Assembly: GCA_965248685.1 (NCBI GenBank)
Contig: CBDFKC010000003.1
Coordinates: 2,790,001-2,854,000 of the forward strand
Direction: 5' to 3'
DNA length: 64,000 nucleotides
Source of the DNA: VYFG01 sp965248685
GTDB taxonomy: Bacteria; Pseudomonadota; Gammaproteobacteria; Arenicellales; Poriferihabitantaceae
Below are positions 35,807 to 43,226 of the stretch, in pieces. The number at the start of each line of letters is the position of its first letter. The first letter of the stretch is position 1. Made by a program: the position numbers and the translations under genes. The notes below the pieces were generated by a model that had not been told where the DNA came from, did not search any database, and saw only the letters and a list, made by a program, of their open reading frames with translations.

Positions 35807-36244
35807 GATTAAGCTGCGTTTAGTTGCAAGTGTGGTCTGTGCGTGGAGACTATCTCATGAAAAAAACCTTGCAACAAGCGTGGAATGATCCAGCTTGGTG
35901 GGTTGGTTGGATCGAAGGGTGGAAATAATCAATTGACAACTTACATTGTTTTCCCCGGGCTTTGATCCTGACTCGGTTCTTCGGTCGGAATCAAAAATAT
36001 TATCATCCTAACATGCTGCTATAATGGGTGTAGATACTGGTTTAACCAAGAGCGGACAATCGGACTAGCTGGAACCAATCGAAGACGGCCGGATTGATTG
36101 TCAAATGTGGTGTACGCGCATTGATAATAATCACGAAGAAAATGCCTGATCTGTCAAAACTAGCCTGCTTTCATGAGGTGGCTTCTACCTCCAATCTGGA
36201 AAGGGCAGAGTATCTGGTGTCGAGGTCTTCACCGGTTCTGAACC
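35807..36244. other. intergenic region upstream of the cyclase gene
   Basis: About 440 bp between divergent genes. A TATAAT lies at 36020-36025 and a TTGACA at 35933-35938, but neither has a properly spaced partner. A small frame at 36142-36255 (37 codons, MPDLSKLACFHEVA at its start) overlaps the cyclase ATG by a few bases in another frame. It could be a coupling leader or chance. Nothing else was recognised. Confidence 0.4.
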
Positions 36245-39220
36245 ATGGCTGCTGAAAAACGCGAGCTCACGATTCTCAATTGTGATCTGGTCGGTTCAAC
36301 CATGTTGGCCGAAGAACTCGACCCCGAAGTATTCGAAGTTATAATTCAGTCGTTTATCGGTCTCTCAATCGAGATCGTTGAGCGTAATCACGGCGTCTTC
36401 GCGATCAATACCGGAGACGGATACGAAGCCTACTTCTATCCGGGAACCGGCTCTCCGGCTGCCATTTATGCAATCGAATGTGGGCTCGATATTCAACGCT
36501 CCCTCGAGTCGCTAAATGCGGAGTCTCCGCACCGGATAGCCGCCAGGGTAGGAATTGCCACTGGTCAAGTAGTGCTCAGTCCACACAAACTGAGTTCGGA
36601 CGCAGAAGAGTTAATCGCATTTGGCCGCCCGGCGCATCTTGCCGCAAGGCTGCAGCAGGCTGGAGAAGCCAGTACGGTATACGTTGACGATGAAACCCAG
36701 TCTTCTGCGGAACGATTTTTTAACTTTACCAATGTCGGGCACCAAGTCCTTAAGGGATTCAATAAACCCGTTGGGTTATGGCGGGTTGGCAGTCATCGCA
36801 AATGGGAGTCCAGATTTGAAGCGAGATTATCTACGCTGTCGCCACTGGTGGGGCGAATTAAAGAAATCTTTTTGTTAACCGAACGATGGGCAGAGTCGGA
36901 GCAGGGCAATGGTCAGGCTTTGGTGGTAGTTGGTGAGCCAGGAATTGGTAAATCGAGACTGGTGTATGAGGTCTGCAATCGGATTGAGCAAAAACCGATT
37001 ATTCTGCAGTGCCTGGAAAATCATGAAAACACGGCGTTGCATCCATGGACCCGTTTACTCGAATCGGCGGCGGATATTCGTCCCCGGGATTCGGTTGATC
37101 AACGAATCCAAAAACTGGAACTAGCCCTGAGTGAACACCTGCCGCTCAGCCCTGAGCACAGTCGGATGCTATTATCTCTGATGGTTTACTCTCCGGAATT
37201 TATAGAGGCAGATCAATCCCCTAAGCCCAAGCTTGAGGAATTGTGTAATGCCATCGTCGAGGTCTTTCTCGAGTTTGGTAAAACCAACACCCAGCTTCTG
37301 GTGGTGGAAGATATCCACTGGATCGATCCGAGTTCCAGAATGTTGTTGGACATATTGGTTGATCGGATTGAGTCGGCAAAGATATTTATCCTGATTACCA
37401 GTAGGCCGGAACATCTGGAGTATCTTAGCAATCCAAATTATACCCGTGTGCCGCTCAATCGACTGACCCACGGTCAGACTATGAAGCTTGCTATGTCGGA
37501 AATGGAAGGGGTGTTAAAAGAAAGAGTGGAAGAGATCGTGCAATGGACCGATGGAATTCCATTGTACGTAGAAGAGATGGCTAAAAATTCTGTGGAAAGT
37601 GAAATTGGCCTTAGTCGAGCTGGCCCCATCGAATTAGGCGCCGGGCCATTCCGACCTTCGATCCCAAATTCCCTCCAGCAGCCGTTACTGGCCCGCCTCG
37701 ATCGCCTTGGCGAAGTCAAACAGGTAGCGCAGATAGCTTCCGTTATTGGTCGTGAGTTCGATTTGGAAACGGTGTCGCTGTTAATGGGCGATGATACCGA
37801 CACTCTGGAAAGTGATCTGACCGCATTGGTCGAAGCGGGAATTATCATCATCAGGGAAGCCGGACGGGATAGTTATAGTTTTAAGCACGCCCTGATTCAG
37901 GACGTGGTTTATAAAAATCTGTTGGATCGTGACGCAATAGCCTTGCATCAACGATTGACGGAAATATATCAAAAAGAGTTTCCAGACATGCGGGGTTCAC
38001 GACCTGAGATTATTGCCTACCATCTTAGCCTGGCGAGGGAATGGGAAAATGCTGCCCAGGTCTGGCTGGAAGCTGGTATGGCGGCTAAGGATACGGGTTC
38101 CCATCCAGAAGCGAAGGGGCGTCTTGAAAGGGGCCTGGAGGCCGTGGACAAACTCGGAAATACGGTATCAGCGAAACGGCTGAAAGCACGAATACAAATG
38201 ATCCTTGGGCAGGTTATCAGCGCACATTTCGGCCCGGTTAACAGAGCAGGACATGAGGCATTCGAGGATGCGGTCGCTATTGGTGAGGAACTGGAGGATT
38301 CTGATTGTGTGGTCTCCGCCCAAACCTCGCTGATGTGGCTAAAATTCGATGCGGGTGAATTTAATGTTACTCAGTCGGCGGCAGGCAAACTGACCGAGTA
38401 TGCCAAATTGGCGGGTAACCACCAGGCGGCCGCGGTTGGTCTGTTAGGCTCAGGTATGTGCAGCTTCGCCATGGGTCAATTCGATCAAGCGCGCAAATCA
38501 CTCGAAGAATCTCTGGATTATTTGAGGTACAAAATAGATCCGGTAGAGGGATATCCGGGAAAAGCTTATACTTATTTGGGACTGATTAGCCACATTACCG
38601 GAGACCCGGAAGCTGCATTTGACTTATGCAATCACGCTATCAATATTAGCGCTGACCAGGGAGATTATGATGTGGCTGCTGCGCTGGGAAATTCATTGTA
38701 TCTGAACGTGATGCAGCACGATCTCGAGCATATGGAAGTCACCTCAAATCGCTTGATAGCGCTGGCGCGCAAGACTGGATTTGTTAAATGGTATTACCAG
38801 GGTTTCTTTTTTCTCGGAAGTGTCTATGCGGCACGCAAGGACGTCGCTGGACTTGAGATGATGGAAGAAGCAGTTGACCGGTTTGAGCAGTCCCAGGAAT
38901 TGGTGGAGTTAAGTATTTTTTATGCGTTGTTGGCAGAGCGTTATTTGATAAACAATAAATTTAAGCAGGCCTTACACTGGGTGGAGAAAGGACTTGGCTT
39001 GGTTGAGAATTATGGCGAATGTTTTGTCGAGGCGCCGATGCTCCGACTCAGAGCCCGTTGCCTCCAATCCAGTGGTGTGAATCAACCAGAGCAAATTAAT
39101 GATCTGCTGGTAAAAGCTAACCAGGTTGCCAATGAACAAGGTGCAAAAGCATGGCAGATACCTGCCTTTTCAACCCCAATACCCGCAGAGATTTGCGGTT
39201 CGCTTTCGAACTTTCCCTGA
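36245..39220 (+). CDS. class III nucleotide cyclase fused to an AAA/STAND-type ATPase and TPR repeats
   Basis: A 991-residue signalling protein. Residues 1-180 form a class III cyclase domain with metal aspartates Asp14 (LNCDLVGST) and Asp58 (NTGDGYEAYF). The catalytic segment that normally reads NLAARLQ is HLAARLQ (His131, Arg135 kept). An ATPase domain follows with Walker A GEPGIGKS (230-237) and Walker B LLVVEDIHWID. The C-terminal half is helical repeats of TPR type (for example KAYTYLGLISHITGDPEAAFDL). Such proteins make cAMP or act as ATP-driven regulatory switches. It is 22 bp upstream of the JmjC-like gene and looks like the first gene of the operon that includes the SET and oxygenase genes. 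Altered catalysis is possible given Asn-to-His131. Confidence 0.9.
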   Translation: MAAEKRELTILNCDLVGSTMLAEELDPEVFEVIIQSFIGLSIEIVERNHGVFAINTGDGYEAYFYPGTGSPAAIYAIECGLDIQRSLESLNAESPHRIAARVGIATGQVVLSPHKLSSDAEELIAFGRPAHLAARLQQAGEASTVYVDDETQSSAERFFNFTNVGHQVLKGFNKPVGLWRVGSHRKWESRFEARLSTLSPLVGRIKEIFLLTERWAESEQGNGQALVVVGEPGIGKSRLVYEVCNRIEQKPIILQCLENHENTALHPWTRLLESAADIRPRDSVDQRIQKLELALSEHLPLSPEHSRMLLSLMVYSPEFIEADQSPKPKLEELCNAIVEVFLEFGKTNTQLLVVEDIHWIDPSSRMLLDILVDRIESAKIFILITSRPEHLEYLSNPNYTRVPLNRLTHGQTMKLAMSEMEGVLKERVEEIVQWTDGIPLYVEEMAKNSVESEIGLSRAGPIELGAGPFRPSIPNSLQQPLLARLDRLGEVKQVAQIASVIGREFDLETVSLLMGDDTDTLESDLTALVEAGIIIIREAGRDSYSFKHALIQDVVYKNLLDRDAIALHQRLTEIYQKEFPDMRGSRPEIIAYHLSLAREWENAAQVWLEAGMAAKDTGSHPEAKGRLERGLEAVDKLGNTVSAKRLKARIQMILGQVISAHFGPVNRAGHEAFEDAVAIGEELEDSDCVVSAQTSLMWLKFDAGEFNVTQSAAGKLTEYAKLAGNHQAAAVGLLGSGMCSFAMGQFDQARKSLEESLDYLRYKIDPVEGYPGKAYTYLGLISHITGDPEAAFDLCNHAINISADQGDYDVAAALGNSLYLNVMQHDLEHMEVTSNRLIALARKTGFVKWYYQGFFFLGSVYAARKDVAGLEMMEEAVDRFEQSQELVELSIFYALLAERYLINNKFKQALHWVEKGLGLVENYGECFVEAPMLRLRARCLQSSGVNQPEQINDLLVKANQVANEQGAKAWQIPAFSTPIPAEICGSLSNFP

Positions 39221-39242
39221 GACCGCCTAACGACTGCAGAAA

Positions 39243-40319
39243 ATGACATCCCGAGAATTGCTGCATCAGCTTAGCGAGCTGCGACAATTTGATTCAAGTT
39301 TAGCCATATCACCTGATATGCATTCCAAACTCGGCAGGCGGCTGATTAAACCCAGTAGATACAGTCGTGAAGTACTGTTCTCCGCAATGGCTCGGGGTAA
39401 AATTTGTTTGTTTCACGACTATCCCGCACCGATAGCGGAGCAGGATTCAGCCATTAAAAAAATTCATTCTGCGGTGAAAAATGTCAGCAGGAATCGAAAG
39501 ATTGCGGTGCGATGTGGACCCAGTGGGACCACAAAGTATTTAACTACACGAGAGCTAATGCGACGTTGGCAGGAAGAGCGCGGAATGGTTTGTATTACTG
39601 ATCTACATATTCGTGACAGTACAATTGAAAAACACATCGATCTGGCGAAATTAAGTTGGTTTAATCTTTTACCAGAATGCGATGAACAAACAGCGCTGGA
39701 GGAAATGATGACCATGGTAGTTAGTTCCAGGGGGAGTATCTCCGACTCCCACTCGGATACACCAGATGGTAGCAACCATTGTTTTGAAGGACGTAAAATC
39801 TGGTTGATGTGGGAAACTTTCGAGGGATTCGAGCACGGATTGGAAGATTGCTCGCGGAATCACGTTACATCGAATTGCAGTTTCGATATGGCAAGATTTC
39901 TCAGCTTAGCGTCTGCCAGATGGCTGAGTATTGGTCCTGGCGAAACTCTGTTCTTACCCGGTGACTATACTCATAAGGTCATCACAATTGAAAAATATAT
40001 TGGCGCAGGCAGTTTTTATGTCAGCCTGCCAAATTGTTTGCGCAGCCTTTCCCGGTGGATAAATCATGGTCCGTTATGGTCATTGGAGAGTTCTGGGTGT
40101 GACGACCAATTGATCCTTCAAATTGGCTGCATGGCACAGCGTAAAATTCGTCAACTGAAGTCTGCTGGTAAACTGGTGCAAAAGAGAGCTGGATATGATT
40201 TTCTGGACCAGTCACTGCGGGCGTGGCGGCGGGCAACACCCAAGGGACAGCAGGCTGCATTGTGTAAAATTCCAGGTTTCGCGGATTATCTGAGTTATTT
40301 GCCAGTAAAAACTATATAG
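39243..40319 (+). CDS. JmjC-domain-like Fe(II)/2-oxoglutarate oxygenase
   Basis: A 358-residue protein whose centre (about 110-265) fits a JmjC fold. His170-x-Asp172 in SDSHSDTPDG would bind iron, and Lys185 in FEGRKIWLMWE would bind 2-oxoglutarate. His244 in GETLFLPGDYTHKV would be the second iron histidine, followed by the closing strand GAGSFYVSLPN. The spacings (15 residues from the first histidine to the lysine, 74 to the second histidine) are close to those of KDM2/7-type JmjC enzymes. JmjC proteins hydroxylate or demethylate lysine or arginine side chains in proteins. The N-terminal 100 residues and the basic C-terminus are unknown. It sits between the cyclase gene and a SET gene, with a 35 bp gap to the latter. 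Target unknown. Confidence 0.78.
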   Translation: MTSRELLHQLSELRQFDSSLAISPDMHSKLGRRLIKPSRYSREVLFSAMARGKICLFHDYPAPIAEQDSAIKKIHSAVKNVSRNRKIAVRCGPSGTTKYLTTRELMRRWQEERGMVCITDLHIRDSTIEKHIDLAKLSWFNLLPECDEQTALEEMMTMVVSSRGSISDSHSDTPDGSNHCFEGRKIWLMWETFEGFEHGLEDCSRNHVTSNCSFDMARFLSLASARWLSIGPGETLFLPGDYTHKVITIEKYIGAGSFYVSLPNCLRSLSRWINHGPLWSLESSGCDDQLILQIGCMAQRKIRQLKSAGKLVQKRAGYDFLDQSLRAWRRATPKGQQAALCKIPGFADYLSYLPVKTI

Positions 40320-40354
40320 AACACAGCGGGATTTCTGCTGGAGAGGAGGAAGGA

Positions 40355-41065
40355 ATGGCCAACAGGTGGTCCACCGAATATCTGCAATCAATCGATATCA
40401 ACGAACGAATCGGGGACCAGTTCTGGAACCCGAAATATGTTAGTTCGCGAATGGCGAAACAGATCAGGTCCGGGTCCTTTATCGGATCCAGTCGGTTTTC
40501 GGGCAGGGGAATGTTTGCTAATCGAGAACTAAAAAAGTCCAGCGTTGTTGGCTACTTTTCCGGCCCGGTTTTAAATTCCCGAACGTTTGAACATGCCGAT
40601 CCTCACTTTGTTTCGTACATAAGATGGACTCATCCAATATCAAAAAATTGTTATTCCTATTATTTTGAAGTTACATCCGCGTCGAAGCTAATGAATGGAG
40701 GGATTCCACCGGATTACCTGTATGGCGGTTCGAACTACCCAATGCGCGCAAATGTTGGATTGGATCAAACCATATTAAAGATCGGAGGACGATACCGGCC
40801 GGTATTGGTATTGAAAACATTTCACCGGATAGCAGAGGGGCAGGAATTATTACTAGATTATGGGGTCTTGCATGACAGCATATATTTTGAATACTTGAGA
40901 AGAATGCAATTGCAACCTGGGGGCCAAGCGGAGAGAAAATTTGAGCGTTTTCTTGACGCTCAATTTCGACTTTGGATTATAAAAAATGGGTCCAGAAGAT
41001 ATAGAACAACCCGATACAACGATGCGTTTCTTGAGTCCTTTGCGATGGATTATTTCAATGACTAA
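40355..41065 (+). CDS. SET-domain-like protein (putative protein lysine methyltransferase)
   Basis: The 236-residue protein shows the ordered SET motifs. SRFSGRGMFANREL lies at 47-59, the beta strand VVGYFSG at 64-70, and a divergent NHxxxPN-like segment PMRANVGLDQ at 129-138. EGQELLLDYG at 161-170 includes the conserved final tyrosine. SET enzymes transfer methyl groups from S-adenosylmethionine to lysines. The Asn-His pair of the canonical motif is not clearly kept, so activity is uncertain. Translation starts at an ATG directly after an unusually strong GAGGAGGAAGGA ribosome-binding site (40343-40354). The stop codon is overlapped by the start of the next gene. The C-terminal 60 residues are basic and of unknown role. 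Confidence 0.75.
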   Translation: MANRWSTEYLQSIDINERIGDQFWNPKYVSSRMAKQIRSGSFIGSSRFSGRGMFANRELKKSSVVGYFSGPVLNSRTFEHADPHFVSYIRWTHPISKNCYSYYFEVTSASKLMNGGIPPDYLYGGSNYPMRANVGLDQTILKIGGRYRPVLVLKTFHRIAEGQELLLDYGVLHDSIYFEYLRRMQLQPGGQAERKFERFLDAQFRLWIIKNGSRRYRTTRYNDAFLESFAMDYFND

Positions 41066-42218
41066 TCGACCAGTCGCTGAATTTATTGGTCCTTGCCAAA
41101 AACCGGTAATGGCACCAAGGCACCTTAATCTGGGCTCGTACTTTATGAGTTCATCGACGGTTGTTTTTGATCGCAATCTCTCCAAAAGGCAATTAGCAGA
41201 TCTGCCATTCCATAGCCTGCCTTTGGCAGTTAGTTCTAAACATCCAGTGAGGTCCACAGCGCTCGCTGAATTGCAGCGAGCGGTTGATTGGATGTCGGAA
41301 GGAAAATGGGACGCCGTCTATACCCCAAGCAAACCAGGATTCGGTAATAATTCCGGGAATGGCATGACAGGGATATTTCTGCAAAGAGCGGACATGCAGG
41401 TGAATGTTCAACTTGACCCTGGGGGTAATATAAAAACCCGGTATTTTTGGCCAAAAATCAGGAAATATTCTTCGCGAAAACGGATTAGTCCGCAAAATTA
41501 TAATTACTCTCTGGCCTACCATTATTTTAGAAAGCCGTTTGAATCTGCATTCGATTTGCTGATCGATACGACTGTTAAGTTGGATCAGGGATTTCTCGAA
41601 GTACTATTGAGCCGAAAAAAAGTGGGGCTGTATTTTGGACTTACCGATTATTATGGAGATCCAGATAGTCTGCCTGGTCATCTATATAATCAGGTGCTAC
41701 AGGAAAATCCGAACCCGGATGCTGTCTTTCCCAGTGAATATTTAAATCTATTGCGGCAGTATCGAGAAAATCCAATCTTGCCAGGAAATTACCATACCGA
41801 TGGCGTTGAAAAGGTTCTGGATGTCCAGGGTATTTTTACTATCTGCAACCGAGATGTGTTGGGAGGCAAGACACTGATTCGACGAAAAGGGTTGCGGAGA
41901 CACAGACGACAACTTGGGTTGCGCCCCCTTGAGTACGATATTACCGTCGAGCTTGATACTCCAGAAGGTTATGCCGGTTTATGGGTGCCAAGTTGGGGCA
42001 GGACCGCGGTAGAACATACCCCGGGGCCGATTCAGGGGGGTCACCGAAGCATAATAGTCTTTGCCCTTGATTCAGCAGATGCTAGTTGGGATGTCGATGA
42101 AAAAAGTCTGCGCAAGTTCTATGGACCTCATCATGAAACCCTTTCCTGGGATCGGCGCAGTTGGTTCCCTGGGGAGAAGCCAATTATGAAACCAGATCTT
42201 CGTTTGTGGAGGATTTAG
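41058..42218 (+). CDS. putative 2-oxoglutarate/Fe(II)-type oxygenase of unknown family
   Basis: I do not recognise a named family. From the ATG at 41058 the protein is 386 residues. Its C-terminal half carries the oxygenase facial triad: His246-x-Asp248 (NYHTDGVEK), His320 (TAVEHTPGP) and Arg330 (GGHRSIIVFAL) ten residues later, the usual 2-oxoglutarate-binding position. The N-terminal half is unassigned and rich in aromatic and basic residues. The frame extends upstream to 40986 inside the SET gene. ATG at 41058 overlaps the SET stop by eight bases, indicating translational coupling and probably a shared pathway. It could hydroxylate the same protein or peptide that the SET and JmjC proteins modify; that is speculative. 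Confidence 0.6.
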   Translation: MTNRPVAEFIGPCQKPVMAPRHLNLGSYFMSSSTVVFDRNLSKRQLADLPFHSLPLAVSSKHPVRSTALAELQRAVDWMSEGKWDAVYTPSKPGFGNNSGNGMTGIFLQRADMQVNVQLDPGGNIKTRYFWPKIRKYSSRKRISPQNYNYSLAYHYFRKPFESAFDLLIDTTVKLDQGFLEVLLSRKKVGLYFGLTDYYGDPDSLPGHLYNQVLQENPNPDAVFPSEYLNLLRQYRENPILPGNYHTDGVEKVLDVQGIFTICNRDVLGGKTLIRRKGLRRHRRQLGLRPLEYDITVELDTPEGYAGLWVPSWGRTAVEHTPGPIQGGHRSIIVFALDSADASWDVDEKSLRKFYGPHHETLSWDRRSWFPGEKPIMKPDLRLWRI

Positions 42219-42320
42219 AATTATAGTTTACTGTAGTTACCAGCAAAATTGTCTGTCAAGACGTTTACGCTTTCAGTAAAATTACTGGGTTATTCTATCT
42301 ATCAAATCAATCGAGGTTGA

Positions 42321-43217
42321 ATGCAGGTGGAAATTATTTCTCATTCAAATGCCCTTGGTGCCGAGATTCGTGGTGTTGATTTGGCCCAGCCAATTTCTGC
42401 AGAAAGGTTCAGTAAAATCAATCAGGCGTTTCTTGATTATCAAGTCATTTTTTTCCATGATCAGGATCTCACCCATCAGCAATACACGGAATTTGCCACC
42501 CGATTTGGTCCGCTTCGGGAATACTTGTTCGCCGATGGAATTGAAGGGCATCCCTATATAACCGAGATTATAAAAACAGAAACCGAAACGGAAAGTTTTG
42601 GCAGTTTTTGGCATTCCGATTCGACGTATATGGAAGCGCCGCCGAAAGCGACATTTCTGTATGCGAGGCGGGTACCCAAAAACGGTGGTGATACTCTTTT
42701 TTCCAATATGTACAATGCTTATAAGGATCTCTCCCCTGGCCTTAAAGATTTGTTAGGCCCATTGCGCGCAGTTAACTCTGCCAGCGTTTTTTCCCGGTCC
42801 GAGGGTATTTATCAGGAGGTTAAAAGTAAAAACAGCGATAAATTCAATCAGCAGGCGATTCATCCCGTAGTTCGCATCCATGATGAAACCGGCGAGGCGG
42901 CGATTTACGTCAATGGAATTCATACGCTGTGCTTCGAAGGTATGACGCCGTCAGAGAGTAAGCCGATACTTGACTATTTGTACCAACAAGTGTCGCGACC
43001 GGAATATACTTTTCGCCTGTGCTGGCGAAAAAATACCCTGGCAATTTGGGACAATCGTTGTACCCAGCACTATGCCTTGAATGACTATCATGGGCAGCGC
43101 AGGGAGATGCATCGGATAATAGTTGGAGGGCAGGAAACCTGCTTAACAGATTCTTATCCAGGCGGAGATAGCAAAAAAAAGACCGGCGTTAGCCGGCCTT
43201 TCTTCAGTAAAAATTAA
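42321..43217 (+). CDS. TauD/TfdA family 2-oxoglutarate-dependent dioxygenase
   Basis: A 298-residue Fe(II)/2-oxoglutarate dioxygenase. The iron ligands are the HxD in FGSFWHSDSTYMEAPP and a histidine in WDNRCTQHYALNDY; the 2-oxoglutarate arginine is in REMHRI. The N-terminal LGAEIRGVDLAQPIS is typical of TauD/TfdA proteins, which oxidise taurine, aryloxy acids, carnitine precursors and other small anionic compounds. It lies about 100 bp after the SET-oxygenase pair on the same strand with its own good ribosome-binding site (GAGGTTGA). It may be the last gene of that operon or have its own promoter. The substrate is not predictable. Its last codons contain a terminator hairpin. Confidence 0.93.
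   Translation: MQVEIISHSNALGAEIRGVDLAQPISAERFSKINQAFLDYQVIFFHDQDLTHQQYTEFATRFGPLREYLFADGIEGHPYITEIIKTETETESFGSFWHSDSTYMEAPPKATFLYARRVPKNGGDTLFSNMYNAYKDLSPGLKDLLGPLRAVNSASVFSRSEGIYQEVKSKNSDKFNQQAIHPVVRIHDETGEAAIYVNGIHTLCFEGMTPSESKPILDYLYQQVSRPEYTFRLCWRKNTLAIWDNRCTQHYALNDYHGQRREMHRIIVGGQETCLTDSYPGGDSKKKTGVSRPFFSKN
43178..43204. terminator. bidirectional intrinsic terminator inside the end of the TauD-family gene
   Basis: AAAGACCGGC and GCCGGCCTTT form a ten-pair stem with one mismatch around GTTA. A run of eight A precedes it and a T-rich stretch follows. It serves the TauD-family gene and, read on the other strand where the A-run becomes a T-run, the convergent binding-protein gene. The hairpin lies in coding sequence for the last residues of the dioxygenase. 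Confidence 0.82.
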
Positions 43218-43226
43218 CCGGATCGG

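Noticed and set aside
41193..41522. Minus-strand frames within the SET/oxygenase region
   Set aside because: They overlap strongly supported plus-strand genes completely and have no motif or ribosome-binding site.
42321..43217. TauD-family protein as a trimethyllysine dioxygenase linked to the SET enzyme
   Set aside because: An attractive idea, but the protein lacks the N-terminal domain of that group and its motifs are those of general TauD/TfdA enzymes.
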